Counted from the first letter of the stretch, positions 23,168 to 31,545 are shown. The stretch: 32,846 nucleotides of DNA from Gammaproteobacteria bacterium (GCA_002725995.1 PBRQ01000067.1:1-32846), one strand, 5' to 3'. Notes: a model not told the origin generated them from the sequence alone. Numbers and translations are program-made.

Positions 23168-23874
23168 TTGATTAATCGCAGGACAAAAATTGTTACTACG
23201 GCCGGCCCGGCATCCTCATCCCCTGAATTGATAGAAGCACTTATCGAGGCGGGAGTGGCTGTATTCCGACTTAATATGTCCCACGGGGAGCATGCCGGTC
23301 ATCAGGCGGCCTATGACCATATCAGGTTAATTACCGAGCGTCTGGTGAAACCCATCGCCGTGTTGGCGGATCTTTGCGGACCTAAAATCCGTACCGGAAA
23401 ATTTGAAGGCGATGGTATTGACCTCCTGGAGGGTGATGAGATCAAAATCATCATGGGGCAGGGCCTGGGGTGGGACAGAATTCCAGTGTGCCAGCAACAA
23501 TCTGGACATCCGTGGCATCGGCGGCATCCAAAATGTCGAAAAACCTGGGAGCAAGGGCCTTCATTGTTGTCTCAACATCGGGGATAACACCACAAACAAT
23601 GAGTACCGCAAGACCCGCCGCGCCCATCCTGGCGATAACCGGGAGTCAGAGAGTTTTCAACAGAACGTCACTGTTGTGGGGCGTAGCTCCGCTGCTCGAT
23701 ACGCGTGCCGGAAAGGTCAACCCCAATGAACTGGCCAAGCAGCTTGCTCTGGATCTGGGCCTGACGAGCCCCGGCCAATTTGTCCTCTTGATTCGTGGGT
23801 TTCATCAGGACCCGGCAATGAATTTACCTTCGGTGACGGTCATAACCATCACCGAAGAAGACGCAACTGAGTAG
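23168..23874 (+). pseudogene. pyk: pyruvate kinase gene with a large internal deletion
   Basis: From TTG 23168 the frame gives an unmistakable pyruvate kinase N-terminus: RRTKIVTTAGPASSSPE, VFRLNMSHGEHAG, LADLCGPKIRTG, up to IKIIMGQGLG near 23470. The C-terminal domain then appears in another frame from about 23470 on: VPATIWTSVASAASKMSKNLGARAFIVVSTSGITPQTMSTARPAAP, RVFNRTSLLWGVAPL and the FVLLIRGFHQ ending. Roughly 250 residues of the catalytic barrel, including the MVARGDLG region and most phosphoenolpyruvate ligands, are absent, and the joint changes frame. No active enzyme can result. It lies between the methyltransferase and the amidase with no partner gene. Confidence 0.85.
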
Positions 23875-23881
23875 CGGGCGG

Positions 23882-24655
23882 TTAGAGCGTCAGGTCGTAC
23901 TTGTCTGCGTCAAGATAGGCTGGAAATTTTTCCCGGTATTCAAGAAGGGATTGTTTGTCCAGGCTGATTGTCTTGATGGCCTCCTCTGACTGCATCTGCA
24001 CTCTATGCTTACCATCGAAGTCGATGACCATTGAATTTCCACTGTAGCTGATGTCATTGCCATCTACACCGGTGCGGTTGACTGCAACCACATAACATAG
24101 GTTTTCAATGGCCCGGGCCTGCAACAGCGCGTTCCAGTGATCTCGCCGTACAGCCGGCCAGTTGGCGACATATAGAAGTAAATCGAAGTTACTGTCGTTC
24201 CTGCTCCACACGGGGAATCTCAAGTCATAGCAAACCTGTGGGCAGATGCGAAAACCGTTCAGCTCCAGGATCAGCTTGTTGCGACCGCTGCTGTAATGTT
24301 CGTTTTCAGCGGTCATGCGAAAGAGGTGGCGCTTGTCGTAGTGCTCGCAGTCACCATCCGCATTAGCCCAGATGAAGCGGTTGAAACAGTTCCCGTCCTG
24401 CTCAATGATCAGGCTGCCACACAGGGTTGCATTGATAGATTTTGCCGTGTCCCGCATCCAGGAAACGGCGGCCCCATCCATTTTTTCTGCCAGATCCGCA
24501 GTCGCCATGGAAAACCCAGTAGTGAACATTTCGGGAAGAATCACCAGGTCAGCCGAAACGCCATTGCCTAGAATCTCGTCAAAATGGGCCAGGTTTTTCT
24601 CCGGTTGTTCCCAGCCAATATTTGATTGCACCAATGCCACGGTTAGCTGACTCAT
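23882..24655 (-). CDS. omega-amidase, YafV/Nit2-type carbon-nitrogen hydrolase
   Basis: The 257-residue nitrilase-superfamily protein shows the full triad Glu42 (ILPEMFTTGFS), Lys108 (YDKRHLF) and Cys142 (QVCYDLRFP). The length and these motifs match the YafV omega-amidases, which hydrolyse alpha-ketoglutaramate (and ketosuccinamate) to alpha-ketoglutarate and ammonia in the cytoplasm. Its start overlaps the stop of the aminotransferase upstream (ATGA). The pairing suggests joint work: glutamine-dependent transamination makes ketoglutaramate, and this enzyme removes it and makes the reaction irreversible. Confidence 0.88.
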   Translation of the reverse strand: MSQLTVALVQSNIGWEQPEKNLAHFDEILGNGVSADLVILPEMFTTGFSMATADLAEKMDGAAVSWMRDTAKSINATLCGSLIIEQDGNCFNRFIWANADGDCEHYDKRHLFRMTAENEHYSSGRNKLILELNGFRICPQVCYDLRFPVWSRNDSNFDLLLYVANWPAVRRDHWNALLQARAIENLCYVVAVNRTGVDGNDISYSGNSMVIDFDGKHRVQMQSEEAIKTISLDKQSLLEYREKFPAYLDADKYDLTL

Positions 24656-25815
24656 TTTGCCTGCTCAACTTTCTCTGAGCAGAGCAGGGCGGCTGCTTTG
24701 ATGATAGTCTCATCTTCCTTGGCGAAGCAAAAACGGACCAGGCGATCACTCGTCGGTTCTTTACGGAATACCGATATGGGTATGGCCGCCACGCCGACCT
24801 GCTGGGTCAGGAATGAGGAAAATGCAACATCATCCTGGTCGGACAGGTCGCTGTAATCTGCCAGCTGGAAGTAAGTGCCTGCGCTGGGTGTTAAGTTAAA
24901 CCCTGAACCAGTCATTGCACTATTAAAGAGATCCCGTTTGGCCTGGTAGAAGGCTGGTAATTGAAGGTAATGATCAGGGGTTTGTTCCATATACTCGGCC
25001 AGTGCCCACTGGGTCGGTGTGTGGGTGGTAAATGTTACGAATTGGTGAATTTTGCGGAACTCTGCAGTCAAAGCAACTGGTGCTGCGCAATATGCGACCT
25101 TCCAGCCGGTGGCATGATATGTCTTGCCGAAGGAAGATACGACGAATGACCTATTTCTCAACTCTTCATTCGTCAAGAGACTGTGATGAATTGCCCCGTC
25201 ATAGACCATATGCTCATAGACTTCATCCGAGAGAATGTAAAGGTCATGCTGCCGGGTCATGGATGCGAGTTTTTCAAGGTCAGCTGCTGAAATGATGCTA
25301 CCGCAGGGGTTGTGAGGTGAATTAACAATGATGAGGCGCGTTCTAATATTGATCGCCTCCCCCAGCCGGTCAAAATCAATATGAAAATTGGGTGCAGCCA
25401 TAGGGACGTGGATGGTCTGACCTCCTGCCATGGTTACAGCGGGCTCATAAGAGTCGTAGGCTGGGTCAAACACTATGACCTCATCCCCGGGCCTGACTAC
25501 GGACTGAATCGCAACAAATAGCGATTCGGTAGCACCGGAAGTGATGGTGATATTGGAATCTGGATCCAGCTCTGTCTGATATAGGCGTTCAAGCTTTAGT
25601 GCTATTTGTTCCCGGAGATAGGGAACACCAGACATAGGAGGGTACTGGTTGTACCCACCACGCAGGTATTTTTCGCACATTTCCAGTAGTTCTACCGGTG
25701 GTGAGAAATCAGGAAACCCCTGGGAAAGGTTAATGGCACCGTGATCATTTGCCATCTGCGACATGATCGTAAATATCGTAGTGCCAACGCCCGGGAATTT
25801 GCTTTCTATGGTCAT
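24652..25815 (-). CDS. class I/II aminotransferase, methionine (glutamine transaminase K/YbdL) type
   Basis: The 387-residue fold-type I PLP enzyme has INLSQGFPDFSPP (28-40), SGATESLF for phosphate binding (93-100), NSPHNPCG (165-172), SDEVYEH with Asp197, and the PLP Lys231 in SSFGKTYHATGWK; RFCFAKED carries the substrate carboxylate Arg. These match the methionine/glutamine aminotransferases such as E. coli YbdL, which aminate 4-methylthio-2-oxobutanoate, the last step of methionine salvage. The coupled omega-amidase supports a glutamine-dependent enzyme. It diverges from the unknown gene at 25966. Confidence 0.88.
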   Translation of the reverse strand: MTIESKFPGVGTTIFTIMSQMANDHGAINLSQGFPDFSPPVELLEMCEKYLRGGYNQYPPMSGVPYLREQIALKLERLYQTELDPDSNITITSGATESLFVAIQSVVRPGDEVIVFDPAYDSYEPAVTMAGGQTIHVPMAAPNFHIDFDRLGEAINIRTRLIIVNSPHNPCGSIISAADLEKLASMTRQHDLYILSDEVYEHMVYDGAIHHSLLTNEELRNRSFVVSSFGKTYHATGWKVAYCAAPVALTAEFRKIHQFVTFTTHTPTQWALAEYMEQTPDHYLQLPAFYQAKRDLFNSAMTGSGFNLTPSAGTYFQLADYSDLSDQDDVAFSSFLTQQVGVAAIPISVFRKEPTSDRLVRFCFAKEDETIIKAAALLCSEKVEQAK

Positions 25816-25878
25816 ATGGGTTCATTGTACCCTGTCTCAGGCGACGTATGATCTGGGTGCCGTCCCGGTGCTGACCAT

Positions 25879-25945
25879 TTGTATAGTGAGGAGCAGAGTC
25901 TGATATAACGCTTTTCCTATGCCAGGCCTAAGAATCTTGGGCCTG
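25879..25945 (+). promoter_or_regulatory. candidate promoter and leader hairpin before the 25966 operon
   Basis: TATAAC (25904-25909) is a plausible -10 box; TTGTAT (25879-25884) is a weak -35 at 19 bases. Downstream, CAGGCCTAAG-AAT-CTTGGGCCTG (25923-25945) forms a 10-bp hairpin with one T-G wobble. It ends a few bases before GGAAGG, the ribosome binding site of the TTG start at 25966. No T-run follows on either strand, so it looks like a leader structure and not a terminator. Confidence 0.35.
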
Positions 25946-25965
25946 AAAACGGAAGGTGTGATAGT

Positions 25966-26544
25966 TTGAAACCAGAAGAATATCAGCGAAGTGCTGAGCA
26001 GGAACTGACTACGAGTCCTGCTGCCGGGGACGAGTTTCAGGCGCTGGACAGCGATCGCGTGCCTGGCTTTGACGAGCAATTGGACGCTGCTCTCCGGTAC
26101 GCAAAAATTGGCGATCGCCAATCAGCTGACAGGATTTTTCGCACACTGCTGATGGAGGTGTCGGCAAGCCCGGACTATTTGGAAAACTTTGTCTATCTAG
26201 TACCCCGCGCAGCTGACTTTTACAGTGGTGGCGGGGAAATTTCGGTAGACCAGGTTGAGGATCTTTATCGTGATGCCATAATTGCAATATTGAACGTGTA
26301 TGGTGAAGGTCACTACGACCATGAAAATGTATACAGAGGCCTCGAAAAACACTATAAATCTCAGGGACGGTATAATGATGCTGCAGCCCAGACGAGCCTC
26401 CTGCTGGAGTTTTATCGTGGTTACTTTTCAGACGATGAGGATATGCAGCGTGCCCTGATAAAACCAACAACAATTAGGCTTGTCACAATCTACTGGCAGA
26501 GGGAGACAGGGTCGCGGCTCAACAAGCCTGTCGGGCTGCCTTGA
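25966..26544 (+). CDS. helical, TPR-like protein of unknown function
   Basis: The 192 residues start at TTG 25966, with GGAAGG about ten bases upstream and no nearby ATG. The sequence is acidic and helical: FDEQLDAALRYAKIGDRQSADRIFRTLLME (about 35-64), then VEDLYRDAIIAILNVYGEGHYDHENVYRGLEKHYKSQGRYNDAAAQTSLLLEFYR, which reads like tetratricopeptide-type helical hairpins. No signal or membrane segment is seen. I do not recognise a family. The stop overlaps the start region of the next gene (TTGA at 26541), so it is the first gene of a coupled set leading into the acyl-CoA dehydrogenase. Confidence 0.65.
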   Translation: MKPEEYQRSAEQELTTSPAAGDEFQALDSDRVPGFDEQLDAALRYAKIGDRQSADRIFRTLLMEVSASPDYLENFVYLVPRAADFYSGGGEISVDQVEDLYRDAIIAILNVYGEGHYDHENVYRGLEKHYKSQGRYNDAAAQTSLLLEFYRGYFSDDEDMQRALIKPTTIRLVTIYWQRETGSRLNKPVGLP

Positions 26545-26981
26545 GGATGAATGGATCCAGCAAGCAGCCAAATTCAGAAATAAAGGAATTCATCCGCAGC
26601 ACCTATCGGTCAGTTACAGATCTTAGAAGTTCCGTCGAACAGATTCCCCTGGACGGGATTACAATTGAGCAGTTTTGGGAAAAAGAAGATAGCATCAGCA
26701 TTGTGGGTTATACGGATAGCAACAAAGTCGTTGCAGAATATCTAAGACAGATTCAACAGAGAGTTGGTGATCCCCACCCCCATCTTGATTTTTTTAGGCG
26801 CGAAGACCGCGAAGAAAAGGAAAAGAAACCCGTTAGTGCTTTTTCAATTACAATAGACGAATATACTGATTCAAATAGCCAAAAGGAAATACAAATTGCT
26901 GCACATCCGAGTCCAAGAACAACGATTTACAATTGCTGGTTTACGGCTCACTACCCTGGTCAAATGCCGGCTTCGTACTAA
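26541..26981 (+). CDS. small protein of unknown function between the TPR-like gene and the acyl-CoA dehydrogenase
   Basis: Starts are TTG 26541 (overlapping the upstream stop) or ATG 26547. The 146 residues have helices with EIKEFIRSTYRSVTDLRSSVEQ, then ITIEQFWEKEDSISIVGYTDSNKVVAEYLRQIQQRVGDPHLDFF-like alternation of strand and helix, and SAFSITIDEY. This order faintly recalls the C-terminal ferredoxin-like part of PilN-type pilus assembly proteins, but there is no membrane helix and no pilus gene nearby, so the likeness may mean nothing. The stop TAA directly abuts the ATG of the dehydrogenase, which suggests coupled expression. Confidence 0.6.
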   Translation: MRMNGSSKQPNSEIKEFIRSTYRSVTDLRSSVEQIPLDGITIEQFWEKEDSISIVGYTDSNKVVAEYLRQIQQRVGDPHPHLDFFRREDREEKEKKPVSAFSITIDEYTDSNSQKEIQIAAHPSPRTTIYNCWFTAHYPGQMPASY

Positions 26982-28607
26982 ATGAGTAGATCAGCAGTTC
27001 ACTTGGGCTGGCTCAGCGACATCCTCGACAAGTCACTGAAACATATCAATGGCCAATGTACGCGGGATAGTAAGTTCAAAGTGTCAAGCCTGGATGACTA
27101 TCAGCAGTCCGTGTTCGACCTTGCCGTCAGTACGGCTGAACTCAAGTGCGCGGAGCAGTATTTAGATTATTCATCGGCGCTGACTGACTTTGAAAGAAAT
27201 CTGGCAGAAACCTTTGCCGCGGAAGTCATTACAAATATTACTTCAAGGCTGAGTCGTAGCCCTCAGGACTTTGGTTTGGCATCTGATGAATTGTATGGCG
27301 GTGAGGATTGTGACCACTTCTGCAGGGAACATCTGTCCAATACACATCTCGCAGAACTCGGTCGGCAGATAGTCGATATGAAGGGCAGCTTAGGTGATAG
27401 GGGGCTGGATGAAGAGAAGGCTATGATGGCTCAGACCTTTCACCAGTTCTCTGTTGATGTTGTTGCGCCGCTTGCAGAGGACATTCATCGAAAAGATCTC
27501 ATTATTCCGGACGATATTTTAAATGGCCTTCGGGAGCTGGGCTGTTTCGGGTTAAGTGTACCCCAGCGATTTGGTGGCCTGCTACCAGATGATCATGAAG
27601 ACAGTCTTGGCATGATTGTGGTGACGGAGGAGCTGTCACGCGCATCTCTGGGGGGCGCGGGTTCACTCATCACCCGACCTGAAATTATGGCGAGGGCGCT
27701 GCTAGAGGGTGGCACCAGTGAGCAAAAAGAACAGTGGCTGCCCAGGCTCGCATCAGGAGAGTTATTGTGTGCGATTGCCATCACTGAGCCCGACTATGGT
27801 TCTGATGTCGCCTCCATGCGTCTCAAGGCGACCGCCACCGACGACGGCTGGATTCTAAACGGTGCCAAGACCTGGAGCACCTTTGCTGGGAAAGCAAGTG
27901 TGTTATTGACCTTGGCCCGCACAGACCCTGACCTGTCCCTGGGTCACAAGGGGCTAAGCATGTTCATGGTTGAAAAGCCGCCAACCGATGATGGTAAATT
28001 CGAGTTCGTACAGGAAACTGGTGGTCGTCTTACGGGTAACGCCATTCCTACGATTGGCTACCGCGGCATGCATTCCTTTGAGCTCTTTTTTGATGATTTT
28101 TTCATCCCCTCAAGCCACGTGATCGGAGAAGGTCAGGGTGTAGGCAGGGGTTTCTATTTCACCATGCGTGGCTTTATGGGGGGAAGAATCCAGACGGCGG
28201 CGAGAGCTTGCGGAGTCATGCAGGCTGCCTTTGAAACAGCGATAGACTACGCAACGGACAGAAAAGTATTTGCGAAACCTGTCGCTGACTATCAGCTCTC
28301 GCTGATTAAATTCGCAAGAATGGGGATTTACCTCGGTGCGTCACGTCAATTTACATACATGGTTGGTAAGCTTATGGATGCCGGTCATGGGCAAACGGAA
28401 GCGAGTCTGGTGAAACTTTTTGCCTGCAAGGCCTCAGAGTGGATCACACGCGAAGGGATGCAAATCCATGGAGGAATGGGCTATGCAGAAGAAACCTCTG
28501 CGAGTCGCTATTGGCTGGATGCTCGTGTACTTTCGATATTTGAGGGAACGGAAGAGACTTTAGCACTCAAAGTGGTTGGCAGAAGCCTGGTCGAGGGTGC
28601 GGTATAA
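26982..28607 (+). CDS. acyl-CoA dehydrogenase with N-terminal extension, methylsuccinyl-CoA dehydrogenase-like
   Basis: At 541 residues it is about 150 longer than ordinary acyl-CoA dehydrogenases. The extra N-terminal helical part (1-145, with AETFAAEVITNITSRLSRSPQDFGL) is the mark of (2S)-methylsuccinyl-CoA dehydrogenase of the ethylmalonyl-CoA pathway and relatives. The FAD core follows: FGLSVPQRFGG, VVTEELSRASLGGAGSLITR, ITEPDYGSDVASM, GAKTWSTFAGKAS, MRGFMGGRIQTAARACGV, MQIHGGMGYAEE and SIFEGTEET with the catalytic Glu521. Other enzymes of that pathway are not in the window, so substrate remains open. It reads directly on from the gene at 26541. Confidence 0.83.
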   Translation: MSRSAVHLGWLSDILDKSLKHINGQCTRDSKFKVSSLDDYQQSVFDLAVSTAELKCAEQYLDYSSALTDFERNLAETFAAEVITNITSRLSRSPQDFGLASDELYGGEDCDHFCREHLSNTHLAELGRQIVDMKGSLGDRGLDEEKAMMAQTFHQFSVDVVAPLAEDIHRKDLIIPDDILNGLRELGCFGLSVPQRFGGLLPDDHEDSLGMIVVTEELSRASLGGAGSLITRPEIMARALLEGGTSEQKEQWLPRLASGELLCAIAITEPDYGSDVASMRLKATATDDGWILNGAKTWSTFAGKASVLLTLARTDPDLSLGHKGLSMFMVEKPPTDDGKFEFVQETGGRLTGNAIPTIGYRGMHSFELFFDDFFIPSSHVIGEGQGVGRGFYFTMRGFMGGRIQTAARACGVMQAAFETAIDYATDRKVFAKPVADYQLSLIKFARMGIYLGASRQFTYMVGKLMDAGHGQTEASLVKLFACKASEWITREGMQIHGGMGYAEETSASRYWLDARVLSIFEGTEETLALKVVGRSLVEGAV

Positions 28608-28637
28608 TGAAGATATTGGCAGGGGTATAGACAAAAC

Positions 28638-29843
28638 ATGGATCTAGAATTTACAGCGGAAGATTTTGAATTTCAGAAAGAAGTTCGTCAGTGGATTGAA
28701 GACAACTATCCTCAGGAGATGCGAGATACGCATGCCAGGAGCAGGGTCATTACCAAGGAAGACCATGTTCACTGGCAACAGGCGCTCTACAAGAGGGGAT
28801 GGGCAGGGCTCAACTGGCCTGCAGAGTACGGTGGGCCTGAGTTCACGCCGACCCAGCAATATCTTTATGATCTCGAGATGGCTTCTGCTGGAGCACCAGG
28901 GGTGATGCCGTTTGGACAAAGCATGGTTGCGCCGGTTATCATGAAATTTGGTACCGATGAACAGAAAGAAAAGCATCTGCCCGGGATTTTGTCCAGCGAT
29001 GTGTGGTGGTGTCAGGGGTATTCCGAACCCGGCGCCGGTTCTGACCTGGCTTCCCTTCGAACCAAGGCGGAGCCTAAGGGAGATCACTACCTGGTTAACG
29101 GCACAAAAACCTGGAACACTCTTGGGCAATATGCCGACTGGATTTTTTGTCTGGTGCGGACCAGCAATGAAGATATCAGGCAGCTGGGTATTTCCTTTCT
29201 ACTGATAGATATGAATTCCCCAGGCATTGACGTGGTGCCCATCAAGACCATTGACTGCCCACCGGAGGGCTACCAGGAAATCAATATGGTTCACTTCAAC
29301 GATGTGAAGGTGCCGGTTGAAAACCTAGTTGGAGAAGAGGGAAAAGGCTGGACCTGTGCAAAGTACCTGCTGGAGTTTGAACGTGGCAATGCTTATTCTC
29401 ATGGACTAAAAGCTGGCCTTGAACATGTCAAGCGTATCGCAGCTGTTGAGTGTGATGACGATGAGCCGCTGATTCACAATCCGGATTTCCTGCGCAAACT
29501 GATGGAAACAGAGATCGCCATATCTGCCATGGAATTTACCGAATTACGGATACTCAGTTCGGTGAATACGGGCGGCAATGTTGGTCCAGAATCTTCTCTG
29601 CTCAAGTGTCGTGGCACCGAGTTGCAGCAGCAACTGACAGAATTGGTTATGGAAGCGACGGGGGCCTACGCTATCCCCTTCGATAATCCTCCTCCAGTAA
29701 CGGGTTTGAATAGGGAGCCGATTGGACCTGACTATGCCGCGGCAGCAGGACCGACCTATTTCAATACCAGAAAGGTTTCCATTTTCGCCGGCTCCAACGA
29801 GATTCAGCGAAATATCATGGCGAAGATGGTTCTCGGCCTGTAG
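28638..29843 (+). CDS. acyl-CoA dehydrogenase, PimC/FadE17-like
   Basis: The 401 residues contain WAGLNWPAEYGGPEFTP, the FAD/acyl motif YSEPGAGSDLASLRTKA, VNGTKTWNTLGQYADW, NMVHFNDVKVPVENLVGEEGKGW and KVSIFAGSNEIQRNI. This matches the large-subunit-type dehydrogenases near pimeloyl-CoA dehydrogenase and the mycobacterial FadE17/FadE26 set, which oxidise dicarboxyl-, branched or sterol side-chain CoA esters, often as heterodimers. The usual Glu of the YEGT motif is Ala384 here, as in other subunits of this group whose base lies elsewhere. It follows the previous dehydrogenase by 30 bases on the same strand. Confidence 0.87.
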   Translation: MDLEFTAEDFEFQKEVRQWIEDNYPQEMRDTHARSRVITKEDHVHWQQALYKRGWAGLNWPAEYGGPEFTPTQQYLYDLEMASAGAPGVMPFGQSMVAPVIMKFGTDEQKEKHLPGILSSDVWWCQGYSEPGAGSDLASLRTKAEPKGDHYLVNGTKTWNTLGQYADWIFCLVRTSNEDIRQLGISFLLIDMNSPGIDVVPIKTIDCPPEGYQEINMVHFNDVKVPVENLVGEEGKGWTCAKYLLEFERGNAYSHGLKAGLEHVKRIAAVECDDDEPLIHNPDFLRKLMETEIAISAMEFTELRILSSVNTGGNVGPESSLLKCRGTELQQQLTELVMEATGAYAIPFDNPPPVTGLNREPIGPDYAAAAGPTYFNTRKVSIFAGSNEIQRNIMAKMVLGL

Positions 29844-29893
29844 TAGGGCAAGAGCCCAGGAAATTTCCATTCTAATAGTATGAGGTCACATAC

Positions 29894-30391
29894 ATGATCA
29901 CCAGGCGAATGCTTCTTGAGTTGTCTCTGTATGCACCGGTGCTGTCCAGCCTGTCAAATTCAGTTTTTGCAGATAGCAAGGTTAATTCAGCGATAACGTA
30001 CTCGGACCTGATCTATCTCTCGCCGATTAAGTCCGATGGGAATGAGAGCAGTTGCCAGGCAGAGATTTGGTTCGTACAGAAAGGTCATGACATGTATGTG
30101 GTTACATCCACCCGTAGTTGGCGTACACGAGCAGTCGTCAAGGGATTGAACCGCGCGCGCGTATGGGTTGGCAACCTCGGGTCGTGGAAGAGTACTGACG
30201 GCAAATACAAAGAATTACCCAGTCTCGAAGTAGAGGCTAGCCTGGTTTCAGACGATACCGTAATACAGGAAGCGATAGAGCTGTTCGGCGACAAGTACCC
30301 CCTGGGGTGGGTCGTCTATGAATCAAGGTTCCGCAAGGGGCTGGCGGATGGAACTCGCTCAATGCTGCGATACAGCCCCCTGGCCAGCTAG
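29894..30391 (+). CDS. Tat-exported protein with a possible FMN-binding split-barrel-like fold
   Basis: The 165-residue protein starts MITRRMLLELSLYAPVLSSLSNSVFA, a twin-arginine signal (RRMLL) with a cleavage site around residue 26, so it is probably exported folded with a cofactor. The body has AEIWFVQKGHDMYVVTSTRSWRTRAVVKGLNRARVWVG, like the first strands of pyridoxamine-oxidase-type split barrels, and LEVEASLVSDDTVIQEAIELFGDKYP near the end. That fold assignment is tentative. It follows the PimC-like gene by 50 bases and may share its transcript. Function unknown. Confidence 0.65.
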   Translation: MITRRMLLELSLYAPVLSSLSNSVFADSKVNSAITYSDLIYLSPIKSDGNESSCQAEIWFVQKGHDMYVVTSTRSWRTRAVVKGLNRARVWVGNLGSWKSTDGKYKELPSLEVEASLVSDDTVIQEAIELFGDKYPLGWVVYESRFRKGLADGTRSMLRYSPLAS

Positions 30392-30729
30392 TTCCTGTCC
30401 CCAGACAAGTGAATTTTGCAATATATCACGACGCTACAATAACGTTAGGTATACAAATTAGTCACTTGCAAAGGAACTAGCCCGCTCAATATTAGATAAC
30501 GGATAAGAACTGGCTATAGCCTGTTCCAGTCTTGACTTGGCGATTTCATCGCTAACTATCTGGGTAGGGCGATTGGTCTCACTTGTCGGCCTGAATATCT
30601 GTTCCAGGTTGTCACCAATCCTGTCGATATGTTGGGTCACTTTCTAGTATCAGCTTTTGGGTCAAAGAAAATATAGAGGTGGAACTGAAATGGTGCCTAA
30701 TTCAAAGCACACCATTGACTAGCTGTTGA
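30392..30729. other. 338-base stretch with no convincing gene
   Basis: The only frame worth noting is minus 30458-30640 (60 codons from GTG 30640, QHIDRIGDNLEQIFRPTSET...), with no ribosome binding site and no family resemblance; it could be a small gene or chance. No RNA gene, repeat or terminator is evident. The stretch lies between the Tat protein gene and the end of the TetR gene. Confidence 0.4.
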
Positions 30730-31377
30730 CTACCCTAAACGGGAGTCAGCTCTTCCGCTCTCAGCTCGGGCCGGTGGAAGGGGGCTCTGCACTAGGGCCT
30801 TGGCAACAAGATCCGGCAATCCGAGCATGCGCAATATGTGTTTAATCGTATCGTCCATTGCTGATCGTCCAAGTGCACCCTTACTAATTTCAAGATTAGT
30901 ATGTTTGACCATTCCAATGATCAGGCTCTGGGTGAAAAAGATATCATCAACCTTGAATCGTCCTGCTATTGCGCCATGTTTGATGTCTGTCAAGCATTGC
31001 TGCTCGTCCTGATGCAGAACATGCTTGCCTGGCAACCCGGAAAAGGCGACAAAGTTATTCCACTGCTCATTGTCCTGAGCCTGGCGGAAGTAATATTTCA
31101 ATGTCACGGCGATGGTCATTGCAGGGTCCTTCAGATTGCGCCGTACTTCTTCAATTTCCTGTGTAATGGTTTCGCGAAACTGGTCCAGGACGGCCGCAAA
31201 GACTTCCTGCTTGGTCTGGAAGTAGTTGTAAAATGTGCCGGTACCAACATTTGCACGAATGGTTATATCCCGGATGGATATTTTTCCGTGGCCCTGCTCA
31301 AAGACAAGGTCACGTGCAGCATGGACCAGGGCGTTTCTGGTGCGCAGTCGTTTGCTATGATAGCTATTTGCCTGCAT
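30730..31377 (-). CDS. TetR/AcrR family transcriptional regulator
   Basis: From ATG 31377 the protein has 215 residues; a TTG 14 codons upstream is possible but adds only a hydrophobic tail. The N-terminal helix-turn-helix is typical: LRTRNALVHAARDLVFEQGHGKISIRDITIRANVGTGTFYNYFQTKQEVFAAVLDQF (about 10-66), where NVGTGTFYNYF is the recognition helix. The C-terminal half is the variable ligand-binding, dimerising domain. It diverges from an acyl-CoA dehydrogenase gene 180 bases away and, by analogy with other TetR regulators in fatty-acid degradation, probably represses it with acyl-CoA as inducer. Confidence 0.88.
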   Translation of the reverse strand: MQANSYHSKRLRTRNALVHAARDLVFEQGHGKISIRDITIRANVGTGTFYNYFQTKQEVFAAVLDQFRETITQEIEEVRRNLKDPAMTIAVTLKYYFRQAQDNEQWNNFVAFSGLPGKHVLHQDEQQCLTDIKHGAIAGRFKVDDIFFTQSLIIGMVKHTNLEISKGALGRSAMDDTIKHILRMLGLPDLVAKALVQSPLPPARAESGRADSRLG

Positions 31378-31517
31378 TGCTTCTGCTAGCGTCCGAAAAA
31401 AGAAGCGTAACAGTAGCAATATTTTCCTTGTGATAAGTGAATAAAAAATGGAAATATTCAGTGGCTTTCTTAATATTTGGCTGGCTAAAGACTTTTTGTT
31501 GTATGATTTTGGAAAAC

Positions 31518-31545
31518 TATTATATTCAATTGATTATATAGGATA
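31518..31545. promoter_or_regulatory. AT-rich palindromic site between tetR and the acyl-CoA dehydrogenase
   Basis: A perfect TCAATTGA (31526-31533) is flanked by TATAT on the left and, two bases off register, ATATA on the right. It lies about 25 bases before ATG 31558, where a bound regulator would block transcription. A TetR operator is inferred from position and symmetry only. Confidence 0.4.

Noticed and set aside
29845-29857. GGGC/GCCC hairpin after the PimC-like gene as a terminator
   Set aside because: The stem has only four base pairs and no T-run follows.
30458-30640. 60-codon frame on the minus strand as a separate gene
   Set aside because: It has a GTG start without a ribosome binding site, no recognisable family and no clear partner; it is mentioned only in the description of that gap.
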